From Erodium maritimum (lineage: Eukaryota > Streptophyta > Magnoliopsida > Geraniales > Geraniaceae), in the NCBI GenBank assembly GCA_963921825.1, contig OY997592.1:19161432-19225431 (forward strand): 64,000 nucleotides of DNA, given 5' to 3'. Every line of letters begins with the position of its first letter. Position 1 is the first letter of the stretch. The position numbers and the translations under genes are program-made. Shown here piece after piece: positions 11,151 through 21,874 of this stretch. A model generated the notes under the pieces. The model was not told where the DNA came from, did no database searches, and saw only the letters and a program-made list of their open reading frames with translations.

Positions 11151-12607
11151 ACACGTACCCTATGTAGCCTCATGGCCGGCGTATTGTCCCTCAGCTCTAG
11201 CATCTGTGACTGCATAAAATCGGCCCAGCCGTGCCGGTGGGCCTCCTCTCGGTGGTGGTGGAGTGCCACCTGCTGCTGAGGCCTAGCCTGGTGTCTCGGG
11301 GCTACCGCTCCCGCCGCCTGACGCGGAGCTCTCTGATGTGGTGCCTGTTGTGGTCGGCCGGGAGGTGCCTGATGAGGTTGTGCCTGCTGGGGCCTCGGTG
11401 GATGTGCAGCTCCAACCCGATCGGGACAAGTGAAAGTAATGTGCCCATGCCGGCCGCACTGGTAACAAGTCCGATCATCAACACGCTGTCTCTCACCAAA
11501 CCCCTGTGGGCGATCCATCTGCCGCTCTGCGAGTCCTCTGCTCCTCGGGCAGTCTCGGGCCAAGTGTCCATGCTGTCTGCATACTGGGCAAAATTGTGAC
11601 AGCGGGGCGGGTCCAACTGATGCCACTGCTGCTCCTCTGCGTATACCACTCTACTGAAACTGTGGCTGGAAATACCCAGAAGTCCTCTGTCGTCTAGCAT
11701 CACGCCTCTCTGATGGCCTGAGAAAACCACTTGGTCTCGGCCTGACATCTCGCTCTCTGGCGCTCTCTCGAAAATGCCTCTCCACTGCCAAGGCCTGGTC
11801 TACCAGAGTAGAGTACACCTATGTCCTCAACGCAATAATCTGGTCTGCAATGGCAGGGAGGAGCCCACGCTCGAACCGTCTACAACGACTGTCCTCATTC
11901 AGCACCATCTCGGGTGCAAAGCGGGACAAGGATAAGAACCTTTCCGCATACTCGGATACTGTCATCCCCCTCTGCCGCAGCTGCAGGAACTGCTAACGTC
12001 TATCATCTCGAACTGACCGCTGGAAGTACTGCTCCAGGAACAGTCGACTGAAAAGCTCAAAATCCTCACCAACTCTGGTCTGCACGGACTGCCACCAGTA
12101 AAAAGCCTCACCCTCAAGCTGGAAGGTGGAGAAGGAGACTCTCAGACGTCCCTCAGAAATGCCAGACGTGTCAAGGTTGCGAGTGATCCACTCCAACCAT
12201 AGAACTGCTGCCTCGGAGTTAGCACTCCCAGAAAATGTCGGTGTACCCAAACGACGGAAATCACGAAGCGCCTGGGCCGTGTAGCTATCCATCTTTCCTG
12301 GCCTCTCGACGGCAACTATCTCAGTAGTGGGCACGGGCTCTGACGCCGGTGCTGCGGTCTCCTGCTGAGCACTGAGTGCTGCTAACACAGCGCGTACCAC
12401 CTCATCAATAGGGGTAGCCTGAGTCGACTCTGCGACTGGGGTATCTCTCGCTGGTGACCCTAACGGTCCATCCTCAAAGCCCTGGTGCTCTGTGGGAGCA
12501 GCACCCTGGGCATTCGCTGCCCCTGCCAGTCCAACAGCTGGTGACTGGCTCTGCCCCAAAGCTGGGCTACTCCTGGTACCTCTCGGAACGTACACACGGG
12601 ACATCAC
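11060..12607 (-). pseudogene. Gypsy Gag (capsid and nucleocapsid), interrupted
   Basis: Begins with the ATG at 12607 and opens MMSRVYVPRGTRS. The retrotransposon Gag domain is visible (WLEWITRNLD, LEGEAFYWWQSV, LFLEQYFQRSVRDDRR), then a stop at 11995-11993, and continues in the same frame as QFLQLRQRGMTVSEYAERF with further stops near 11817 and 11655. Two CCHC zinc knuckles follow (CPVCRQHGHLARDC and CYQCGRHGHITFTC), with a Pro/Gln-rich stretch after them. Two knuckles are usual for this chromovirus group. Gag and Pol are in different frames around 11150, which could be an indel or a frameshift site; given the other damage an indel is likelier. Confidence 0.9.
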
Positions 12608-13773
12608 GAAAGATCGCTGTAGTAATACGTATAGTTCAAACTCAGTTTAACACAATCGAAACGATTTAAGCAAAAGGGGCGTTCTCGTTCGTCTCGACGG
12701 ATCCTAATTGGATCAAGGGTAAGTAGATAAGTCGTATATAGTACTTATATAGACAAAGAAGTTTGCACATCGTGCGTCTCACTCAGCAAACAAGTAAAGA
12801 AACCAACTACCACAGGAGGCAAAGTTCACACACAATCACACCCATCACTAGGGGTTCAAGGCACAAAGCTACAGTTTGGAAATAAGTCCTTAAACCCTTT
12901 ATCATATCTTCTCTCTTTCCTCAATTTCCTTATCTTTAATCAAAATAATCAAGTCGATCTCGCATCGTTACAACTCGATTCAGGCGTCCCCGAACCTCAT
13001 TGTAACCACTTGACATCCAACCATCATGTTCGACTACAGTGGCGCCCATGAGTCAACCCGTGATAGTACAACTAATTCTGTTTTACGAAAAATTCGGCAT
13101 GACCTATTCGTATTTTCCACTAACCCTCCGTTTAAACGGGACATTTACCAATCAATTTTCACAAGTTATTCAATACAAAGAGTTCTCGTGCTCTGCAAGG
13201 TACACAACACAATCAGTACATAGATTTCTCAAACGATTCTCAATATCATAATCGAGTCAATACCCAAACAATTTCAAAATCTTAACAGTCCAATCCTTCC
13301 ATAAGTTCACCCTTCGGTCAATCACCACTCCGACAAGTAACACTCCAATGAATCCAATCTCCCACCTCATCAATACCTCAATCAATCAACCCTTCAACCT
13401 TAACAACATGAAACGACCAACACGGTGGTAACACACTTAACAGATAATTTACTCAACAACATACAATACGGTTCCATCATTGCTCGTTAACCCAATACCG
13501 ATCTCAACCATTCGGTTTCACCGATCACTGTATCTTACAGCCCATAGGGTAAGGATATCACTCAAGTGATGTAACCATTGTAAACAAAAGATTTAAATTT
13601 AAACAACCATTGAAATCAGTAAGACTCGAGTCGTTCTCACTCTATGCATCAATGTTTCTAACTTGCATCACTGAGTACACGACTTAGACCCCCTAACTCT
13701 ACCCACCTAACTGACGTTGGTTCGAGGTTTTGAAAACAAGTTCAAAATTTACAACCTGTTTCGAATGAAACCA
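12608..13773 (-). other. Untranslated leader of the gypsy element
   Basis: About 1.2 kb between the primer-binding site and the gag start codon. It is A+T-rich on the plus strand with no recognisable coding content; the short plus-strand frames at 13026-13251 have no domain. It is part of the element because it lies inside the LTR pair. Confidence 0.7.
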
Positions 13774-13786
13774 GGCTCTGATACCA
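13774..13786 (-). promoter_or_regulatory. Primer-binding site (initiator tRNA-Met)
   Basis: The minus strand reads TGGTATCAGAGCC, the standard plant initiator tRNA-Met complement, three bases after the 5' LTR end. It fixes the orientation of the gypsy element. Confidence 0.9.
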
Positions 13787-13789
13787 AAT

Positions 13790-16642
13790 TGTCACGCCCC
13801 AAATCCGGTTTTGACCGGACTCGAGACGTGACCGAAATTAAAAGTAGAAAAGCAATAATTAACTAACAAAAACCTTTATAATATCAAAATAAACTCTCTC
13901 AAATCAACATCGATAAATAGTTTCAAAACTTCCAATGAGTCACAGCTCAACATAAAGAGTCAAATAAATAATGTTTAGAACACATGACCAACATAACTCT
14001 AAGATAAACCCCAAGATGTCCAAAAGCTCCCGATCCTCGAACTCACTAGACATCAGTTGCGCCTGTAAAACAGTAAGAAACCAAAGGGGGTGAGCTTACG
14101 CTCAGTAGGAAAAACCTTAACAACTCAACCCTTTGATCAATACTGTACTGTATAAGTAGATCACTCAAATAACAATATAATACGATTAACAATGAAATAA
14201 TATAAAAACAAGATAGGATAAGATAAGCACCGTACTCTTAAAGATAACACTAACTTGAAAGGTTCCATAAAAAACTATTATAACATATCATAACGATTAA
14301 AATGGGAGTAATTGATATCACGCCAACCACTTGCTTTCTCAAGCCTCCGATCCATGAATAGATTCTAGTGTCACCTCGGTTCCCATATTCCAATCCACTA
14401 GAGTATTCATATCACATCAGATTTTCCCTCGGTCCAGAGGTGGCACATACATCGGGGCTATCGGAAACCATCCCCTCGGGACGCTCATCGTCGGGATTCC
14501 CGGAAATGCCCCCAAAGGACCATAGGTCATAAGGAACCGAGGTAGTGCTCCCGTAGGACGCATACACTTGGGTGAAACCACAGTAACCATCTCTCATGAA
14601 ATAATCCAACCAACTGCCCCGTAGGGTCCGATAATCAATGCCCTCGGGCTCCAATAATCAATCCTCATAATCTCAGTAATCAATGCCCTCAGGCTCCAAC
14701 AATCAATCCTCATAATATCCAGTAAATCACACTTTCATCACAGCAAAGACATCCAATAACACTCCACACTTACCGTATACTTACCTGTCACGAACCATCG
14801 GTACATCGATCACCTGATTGTACCCCTTGGCACAACCAGTCATACTCGATCATCCGTTCAATCAACAAGTAATTCAACACGTAATCACTCAACCAAGCAT
14901 GTAAACATTCAACCAATCAAACATAAAGGAAACTAGTTTCATTAGACTCCTGATTATCCTAACAACTAGTAACCAAACATGTGAACCTAGCACACAACTA
15001 ATCCGAGAGCTCAACACAACCTCTCTACCAGTAAATCAATTCCCAAGTATTGAAAGCGAGTTACACTAGTCATCTTCATCGTAAGCATGCATTCTAGACA
15101 CTTCCGGTTATTAATAATTGAAAGACAATTAGTCTAGTTATTCGCATCCTATAGGCAATTCTAGGACCTTTCCGGTTTTATTATCCTAACATGCATACTA
15201 AGCGTTTAAATAAGAAGTTAAGACTTTCCCTACCTCTTGGTAAACCTCTAAAACTCTGTTGTCAAACTCGGTAGTCACAACTCCGTTCTTCACACGGGTT
15301 CCGGCGTGATCTTCGTTCTTCTAGCTCGAAACCAAGTTCTTCCTTCCTTCCTTGCTCGGTACCGCGGTCTTAGACCACAATAAGATCAAAAATGAGTAAC
15401 TCAACGATGCTCTTCTCCCCAAAATACTGAACAATACTCAAGTAATGGAAATAAGGTTTGAAGAAATGATTTAAGAATCGAAAAGGGCTAAAAGGAAGGG
15501 TTTTTGGTTCTGGGGGTCTGATCCAGAACGCCATACGGACCGTGTGGCTAGCCGTGCCAGAACCTGGCACGGACCGTATCACAGTCCGGCCCGGGAGCTA
15601 GCACGGACCGCGTCACAGACCGGCCCGGAGTGCGACACGGACCGTGTGAGGTACCGTGCCGGACTCCCGTCCGTTCCGTGCCGCGTGCCGTGCCGGTTGC
15701 TGTCCCGTTCTGTGCGGCCTGCCGTGCCGGCACCTGGCCGGTCCGGTCACGTACCGCGCCAAACCTGACCAGTTCCTTCCCCTTTCTTCCCCAACTCGAG
15801 TTTCACGAAAATCATAATAAAAACCCCATTTCCATGTCCTCTTAACTCCAAAATGTTCATCCAAAGTTACCCAACATCAACACCCTCAATGGGTTCATCA
15901 AAACTTCAACCAAAGTACAATCCAAACATCCTACTTCACTACTTCTTCTCCAAGCAACAACCACAAAGCTAGTTCTTCAACATTAAGCCAAAAACCCACA
16001 AAACCCATAGATTGAAAGTGGATGGAATGAGAAGTTTAGAGTATCCATACCTTGAGGATGTGTAGGAGAAGAAGCTAGCAAGCTTGGGAAGGAGAATTGG
16101 TGGAAAGATGAGCCAAAAACCTCCTCTTTTCTCTCTTTCTTCTTGCTCAAGACAAGAGCTCCTCTCTTCTCTCCCTTTAGAATTTCTCTGCAGCAAAATG
16201 AGGGAAAATGTTGAATTTGTGCCCAACAATTGCCTTTAATGACCTACAAGCTAAATGACCCAAAAGCCCCTTGCTAGTTTTATCCTTTTAGAGCCTTTAG
16301 GGAGGGTCAAGAGGTCATTTCAACTCCTTTTCTTCTCATCCAAGCCTCCAATGCCATGTGACATTGTGGGAGCCACTTTATTTTAATGAGATTCTAGCAG
16401 TCCAATTTTTGTCGTGAAAGTCGATATAAAGTCCAAGTTTGATTAGAAATTGACCGTTACAAAATTACAGTCAAACTGAAGGAAATGACAAAACTAAGCT
16501 AACCGTGATGACGGCTAAGCATTTTGAGTCCCCGAAATGTCCCGAATGACTTCCCGAGTCTTCGGTTGACTTTTCCGGCCAAAAGTCAAACTTGGTTAGA
16601 ATTCGCCGGTACTATCGGGATCGACCGGGGGCGGTTCTTACA
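13790..16642 (-). repeat. 5' LTR of the gypsy element (2853 bp)
   Basis: Collinear with 4742-7780 and nearly identical, with scattered substitutions. It is about 190 bp shorter because of one deletion: the sequence jumps from ATATCCAGTAA to ATCACACTTTCATCA at about 14722, removing the third 48-bp-type repeat unit and the C-run found in the other LTR. As the upstream LTR in element sense it would drive transcription toward lower coordinates. Confidence 0.93.
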
Positions 16643-16647
16643 ACACT
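16643..16647. repeat. Target-site duplication, right copy (ACACT)
   Basis: Exact match to 4737-4741, directly after the LTR terminus GGTTCTTACA. Confidence 0.9.
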
Positions 16648-16743
16648 AATGTAGATAGGTTTATCAATCAATATAGAAACGTTTATAGGAATAGGTTAGA
16701 GGTTTAAGCTAAAGCAACAATGATGAAGATAACATATTTATTA

Positions 16744-16784
16744 GTCCCACATCGGATCTTATAAAACTTTTATGTTCATATAAA
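16744..16784 (+). promoter_or_regulatory. Candidate snRNA-type promoter: USE plus TATA
   Basis: GTCCCACATCG at 16744-16754 matches the plant upstream sequence element (RTCCCACATCG) of U-snRNA genes exactly. TATAAA at 16779-16784 follows after 24 bp. In plants the USE-TATA spacing decides the polymerase, about 24-25 bp for Pol III and about ten bp more for Pol II, so the arrangement is Pol III-like. TCCCACATCGG words also occur in unrelated plant repeats, so chance cannot be excluded. Confidence 0.45.
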
Positions 16785-16804
16785 CATCTACCATGTTTAG
16801 GATT

Positions 16805-16969
16805 TATTAATAAAATAGTGTGGACTTGGGCTTAGGCTTTAGAGGAAATGGATCTGGCACAACTTAATAGTATTGGGTCGAGTTCGGGTTAGGAGGGGGT
16901 GGAGTTTGTGGCAGAGCAGGTGTTAGTATTGGATTTGGGAAAGAAAATTGGGGTGCAGAATTTTTTTTT
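16805..16969 (+). ncRNA. Candidate Pol III transcript of about 160 nt, not assigned to a known RNA
   Basis: The start is estimated from the TATA box at 16779-16784. From there the first run of four or more T on the plus strand is T9 at 16961-16969, an ideal Pol III terminator. The body shows no similarity that I recognise to U6, U3, 7SL, MRP or tRNA; it does not start like U6 or U3. The prediction rests on promoter geometry and terminator only. Confidence 0.3.
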
Positions 16970-17620
16970 AAACAAGAGAAAGAGTATTATACCAAATACA
17001 CGGTTACAAAGTAGAGCCTGCAGAATCTTGTTAATACTTCATCCAGTCAAATTTAACATTATCACTTTTTAGTGCCTGATTTTCAATTAGCTATACCTAA
17101 TTATTATCTTTGTTTGAACGATACCTTAATTTTTCAAAATTTCCATTTACTATTTTATCGTTAGTTTTTAGACGAGAAAGAGGTCATGACCATATTTTTC
17201 TCCCTCATTTTCACTCTCTTTCATCTCTCCGTTATGTAATTTTGAGAAAAAATTTCCCAAATAACAATGTGCATAAGGATAATTATGTCACTTTTGAGAA
17301 AATTTGGTCAAGTGTATGACACATGACCCCCTTTTCGTCCAAAAACTAATGAATAATACTAAAGTGATTTTGTTTTTGAAAAGTTTGAATATCTTCCCGA
17401 CAAAAAACATATTAGGTGCAACGAGTTGAAAATCTGGTATATCTAGATGAAAATTTCCCAATATTTTATCAACTTTTAGATCCTGAACGAAAACTCTCTC
17501 TCTCTGTGTGTAGAACATCTACTCAATTCTAATCAGAGGAAAGAGCAAGTTCTGCATTCTATGCTAACAGAATGTAGCAGACACATCATATACTGATGTG
17601 TGATACTTGCTACTACATAT

Positions 17621-18102
17621 TTAACGGCATCCACAACGTGCGACTTATGTACGCAACTCAGGATTTGCGATTTATGGTTTAGTGAGCCGTGAATCGTGAG
17701 TCGCACCGCTGTGGCTACACTTAGCTTGCGACTGGCGGTTCGTGACTCACTAAACCATAAACCCTAAACCGCGTTGCAACTCGCAGTTCACAATTAAGAA
17801 TCGCGAGTTGCGACCAACCAATCAAATCCCGCCACGTGTCCCTTAATTTTTAATATTTATTAAATTTTAATTCAGTTGTTAATAAATCTAAACATGAATT
17901 TGTGCAAATGGTGTCCATAATTTGCAAATTCGAAGTCATTAGGTTCATATTGTTCTAAAAAATTATTTATTGTGTTTTATCACAAAAAACCATTGAATTA
18001 CACTAATAAATTGAGAAAACAAACAAAAACCCAGCATCCAATCAGCATCCACTCAGAGCCATAAACCCCATAGTGAACCTCACTATTGTGGAGTATAATT
18101 TA
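17621..18102. mobile_element. Harbinger-like MITE with internal hairpin
   Basis: TTA at 17621-17623 is followed by ACGGCATCCACAACGTG, and the right end reads CACTATTGTGGAGTATAAT followed by TTA (18100-18102). The ends are imperfect inverted repeats of the GGCATCCACAA type used by PIF/Harbinger elements, and TTA fits their 3-bp duplication. An imperfect inverted repeat with 37-bp arms (about 17668-17765, around GGTTTAGTGAG / CTCACTAAACC) lies inside. No coding capacity. Confidence 0.45.
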
Positions 18103-18168
18103 TCTAAGGGGTTCAAATTCACTATTTTGTCCTATCAGCATTATAAATTCCGAACCTCAACGTTGTAC

Positions 18169-18255
18169 ACGCTCTAACAAAGGGTATATCCGTGAAACTG
18201 TGGATTGCATATCATGCTCTAACAAAAAGTATATCCGTGCAACTGTGGATGGCAT
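18169..18255 (+). repeat. Short tandem duplication (two units of about 43 bp)
   Basis: Two adjacent copies share GCTCTAACAAA, TATATCCGTG and AACTGTGGAT. They lie between the MITE and the next retroposon. Confidence 0.6.
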
Positions 18256-18333
18256 ATTGGAAATCCAGAGAACATTGAGTTCTAAATTGCAAAAATGACA
18301 TTTCATGATAAATGAAGGTGATTGAATATACTT

Positions 18334-19646
18334 TTTTTCTTATCAGCATAGGCAAATTTAAATTGATGATGCTCATTAAAATATAAAATAAGGAACGGAT
18401 GAAATACAAACTACAGAGCATTCTGATTAAGGAACCTCCACCAAGAATCTTCAACAAATTGAGGATATAGACAACATGAAACAACAAGAAACAAACCAAC
18501 AACATATTACAATAAGAAGAACCTCATAAACTACAATTGAAACACTGAATTGGGGTCTCAATACCCAGATTTTTCCACCTTTAAGCCTAGAAAATCAACA
18601 GTTACATACAACCCGAGGCCCCTCTTCCAACTTCAATGATGTATTTACATCCACTCCCCAATCCACAAATACCCCAATCCCAGAAATGGAATAGGGGAAA
18701 TGCGATTGCCAGTGGCCAGCACCATAACACGACAGAGACTAAATCCGCTACATATACTTAAGCAATTAATTACCTAGTGATACAAGGCCCCATGCTATCT
18801 CCAGTGGCCAACACCGACCAGAGATTCTGACCATAGCAGTGATCAGGAGCACAGGCAATCAAAAGAAAGTAGAGTGGCAGAACGGGAGAAGAAAATCAAA
18901 CAAAGAAGAAGAAGAGAGGGAAAAAAACTTACCAGAACACGACCTCGGAAGACAAAGAAGAGGGCCGGAGTCTTGATCTATGGGCAGAGCCACTGAGGAC
19001 ACGGCCGACCCACCAATGACAACTTCAAACGAGCACCACGACAATCCTTGTGAGGGAGCGCGTCCCACGAATAATGCTTGAGCGGTTCATTGGAATCTGA
19101 AGAGATGGCTTCCTCCTCCACGACTCCGAAGGAAACTACTACTAAAGCCACCAGAAAATGCCAGATCCGCGATAAACCTCAGAAGGGAGAGGTAAGTCGA
19201 CCCACGCCCAGACGAAGCCCTTCCCGGAGGCAGTAGATCTGAATCGAAGGAGTCCAGATCTACAAGGTGTAAGAAAGAATCAAAGCTTTCGCCACCAGAT
19301 CCACGAGAGCCCTTCCGAAACCCGCGTCGATCACTTCCAGAGAACGGTGAGGAAACGAGTTCCCACACCCGAAAAAGGGCATAACATTGTCGACCGGGGC
19401 TAGAGCCAGAAACCCCTAAAACAGCGAGAAAACGAAAAGGAGTGAAGGGTGAGGCGAAGAAGACAGGGGAAATGCGAGAAAAGTATCCCCACCGGCGACC
19501 TCCGTGGTCGAGAGGACCAAGAGAGCACCGGCGGAGGAGGGTAAGGCGCGGCGGGGAGAAGGAGAAACGAAGGCTTAGGGTTTCTAGAGAGAAGACGCTC
19601 TATATCTCTCTTGGGGCCGAGCACGTTGATGTTTCATGTTTTAGGA
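18334..19646 (-). mobile_element. RT-less retroposon with LINE-like tail (element E1)
   Basis: Read on the minus strand the segment ends TATGCTGATAAGAAAAAA, like the tails of E2 and E3 on the plus strand. It is flanked by GATTGAATATACTT (18320-18333) and GATTGAGTACACTT (19647-19660), a 14-bp duplication with two mismatches. The minus-strand 5' part is GC-rich and contains AGAAACCCTAAGCC. No reverse transcriptase is present; minus-strand frames at 18859-19624 are Ser/Arg/Pro-rich without a known domain. A processed pseudogene of a host gene is an alternative. Confidence 0.5.
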
Positions 19647-19922
19647 GATTGAGTACACTTATACTGGAGGGTATTAGAATCATATTTTCGTCCCTAATAC
19701 TCATCTTAAACCTTTTAGAAAGTGACAGAAGTCACACCCATAAGAAGGTTGATATTCTAGATTGAGGTGATTCAAGGGTCATCATAAAAACTTTTCCAAG
19801 CCATAAACCAGATTCTGCCAGTGAAACAATAATTTTTTAGTCCAATAAGATATGAAATACATCTGTAGTAGGAGTAAAAATGAAACGATCATACCTTGAG
19901 GTGCACAACATTAAGCTCTGTA

Positions 19923-21523
19923 AAATTAGAAAAATATAGAGGTTGGGAGGTTATTACCTCTGACTTGAAAACCGTGTCCAATCCCCTCCCTGTAACCCTA
20001 GCCGTCAGATCCCGTCTTCTTCGTCTCTACCGGCTCCGGCCAAGGTCGGTGCCGGTGGTGACCTTCTCCCCTCCCCTCCCTCCCTCGTCCTCCTTCTTTT
20101 CTCTTTGGGCTTCCTCCCTCCTCCTTCGGCTTCGACCTCGAGCTGCATTTGTCCAAGCACTCCGACGACTTCCCTCGTCTTCCAGGTGGTTGGTGTCTCT
20201 CCCGGGTTAGTTGGCTACTGCCGGTGTCAGCCTTGCCGGAGTTCATGGCTCCAACCTTCTCCCCCTCCGTTCTGTTCAGATCTGTCCAACTTGTTTAGAT
20301 CTGATGTAGTTGGGCCTCCCCGGTGTCGTACTCACCGTTAGTCGGCGGTGGTTGGTTGGTGGACGCGGGTTCGGGGAGTCTTCAGGCATGTGCTCTCTCT
20401 CGCCGGTTTTGCTTCTGGGATGGTCGGTGTCGCTTCGTGCGCGTGAAGACTCGTGGCCGTCATCGCACGGGTGAAGGTTTGATCGGGTTGGGCTTAGGGC
20501 AGAACTGGGCTGCGACTTGGCTTGGGCTTCGGCCTGGGCCAGGGTTCTGGGCCTGGTCTTGTCCTGGTCCAACATCTATGGCCTGGTAGGGGCTTCGGCC
20601 TGGCCCAGTATTTTGGATCTGCTCCTTGGCCCTTTTGCTCATCCCAGCAGGTTTGGTGTGTGGGTATTGCCGATGTTGGTTTGTGCTCGGACTTCCGCTG
20701 GAGGTGCTTCTCCCGTTCACAAGGTTTCGGTGGGTAAGATCTCTCTTCACCTCCTTTTCTTCCAGCGCTCCCGTTGTAGGCACGGCTTGCCTCCTAGTCT
20801 CAGTTCCGCGTAAATCTTCGTCGTTCCTTTCCACTTTGTTGGGGGGAGCTCGTCGGTCATATAGGTGTTGGCCTCAGACGAGGTGCTAGGCTTCAGTGCC
20901 AACCTTCGAAGTCCTGTGGTTTCTATTTCTAAGGGGTCTAGTACTCATCTTTGCTGTGTGCGGTGCGGGCCGCATGCGTGTCAATGCCTTTTCTATCTAT
21001 TTGGATTGGTTTTTTTTATGAGATGAGGTGTTTACTACTGCAACTGTTGGTAAGAGGTTTGAGGTGTTTTGATTGGTCTCGGAGGGCTTTGTTCGGGTTA
21101 CTTCATCTGTTTGGTTGTTTGCGGTCTCGTCCAAGGAGCTTCTCGCGGATGCAGGCTCGAGGTTGTAGTCCGAGCGCCATGCTCGTAGTTGTGTTTTGAG
21201 CGCCATGCTCGTTGTAGTTTACTGAGCGCCATGCTCATGTCTGTATTCCGAGCGCCATGCTCGTGGTTGTATTCCGAGTGCCATGCTCGTAGTTGTATTC
21301 CGATCGCCATGCTCGAGGTTGTACTCCGAGCGCCATGCTCATGTCAGGTTTATGAGCGCCATGCTCGTGTCAAGTTTATGAGTGCCATGCTCGTGTCAGA
21401 TTTCAGTTAGATGTTCTTTTTTGTGCTTGGTCTGTAGTTGGATCTAAAAGCTGTACTCCTCTTCCTACTTGTGAGAGGTTTACTTTTTTATATATAAAAC
21501 AAAAAAAAATTGCTGATAAAAAA
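19923..21523 (+). mobile_element. RT-less retroposon with LINE-like tail (element E2)
   Basis: Bounded by a perfect 16-bp direct repeat AACATTAAGCTCTGTA at 19907-19922 and 21524-21539. The 3' end reads TTGCTGATAAAAAAAA, a LINE-type A-rich tail. The 5' part is pyrimidine- and GC-rich with TAACCCTAGCCG; the middle is rich in TGGGC words; the 3' part is a tandem array (21165-21400). No reverse transcriptase or endonuclease was seen, so mobilisation must have been supplied in trans. Confidence 0.75.
21165..21400 (+). repeat. Minisatellite inside E2 (about ten units of 24-26 bp)
   Basis: Repeating core GAGCGCCATGCTCGT followed by variable spacers such as GGTTGTATTCC or CAAGTTTAT. Units degrade in both directions. 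Confidence 0.85.
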
Positions 21524-21539
21524 AACATTAAGCTCTGTA

Positions 21540-21862
21540 CATCTGTGATATCGTGCTTAAGAGTATAGACCTGTGGCGAGTTTGGTTTGGATCAGATTGA
21601 TTTTAATTTCACATTTCCACCTTAAACTATAAAATTACCTATCCAGGGCCAGAGAAATAAATTGTAGTACTGGAGGGAAGTCCTTGAAGCACCAAGCTAT
21701 GTACGCGAACACCGTCCTCTCCAATAACTTGACCCCTTGTCTTGAAAGGAAAAATCACATCATTGATTTTGTTGCTATTATTTGGTTCTTGGACTATCAG
21801 TGATAGTTCTTGTACATGAGTTAAATCTTGCTTACCAAAACGTCGGTTGAAAAATCTTGCTT
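21540..21862. other. Spacer between E2 and E3
   Basis: A+T-rich host sequence with no recognised feature. It ends at the E3 target-site duplication. Confidence 0.5.
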
Positions 21863-21874
21863 AACATTGGCTTG

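Larger units (their letters stand above)
4742..16642 (-). mobile_element. Complete Ty3/gypsy chromovirus retrotransposon (11.9 kb), Tekay/Del-like
   Basis: Two long near-identical LTRs (4742-7780 and 13790-16642) flank about 6 kb of minus-strand gag-pol, with a 5-bp ACACT duplication on each side. In element sense the LTRs begin TGTAAGAACCGCCCCCGG and end GGGGCGTGACA (GAGGCGTGACA in the 4742 copy). A tRNA-Met primer-binding site follows the 5' LTR and a polypurine tract precedes the 3' LTR. Pol order is protease, RT, RNase H, integrase, then a chromodomain-like C-terminus, which defines a chromovirus. The long LTRs and chromodomain suggest the Tekay (Del) clade; this is inferred. All coding parts carry stops, so the copy is not autonomous, yet the LTRs remain very similar, so it either inserted recently from a defective template or decayed fast. 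Confidence 0.93.
16648..17620. other. Intergenic host sequence
   Basis: No protein-coding region was recognised. The stretch holds the candidate Pol III locus at 16744-16969, described separately, then A+T-rich sequence with a short CT-rich run near 17491-17507. Confidence 0.6.

Noticed and set aside
18859..19624. Host protein gene on the minus strand
   Set aside because: Frames are short, in different phases and of low complexity; the flanking duplication and tail fit a retroposon better.
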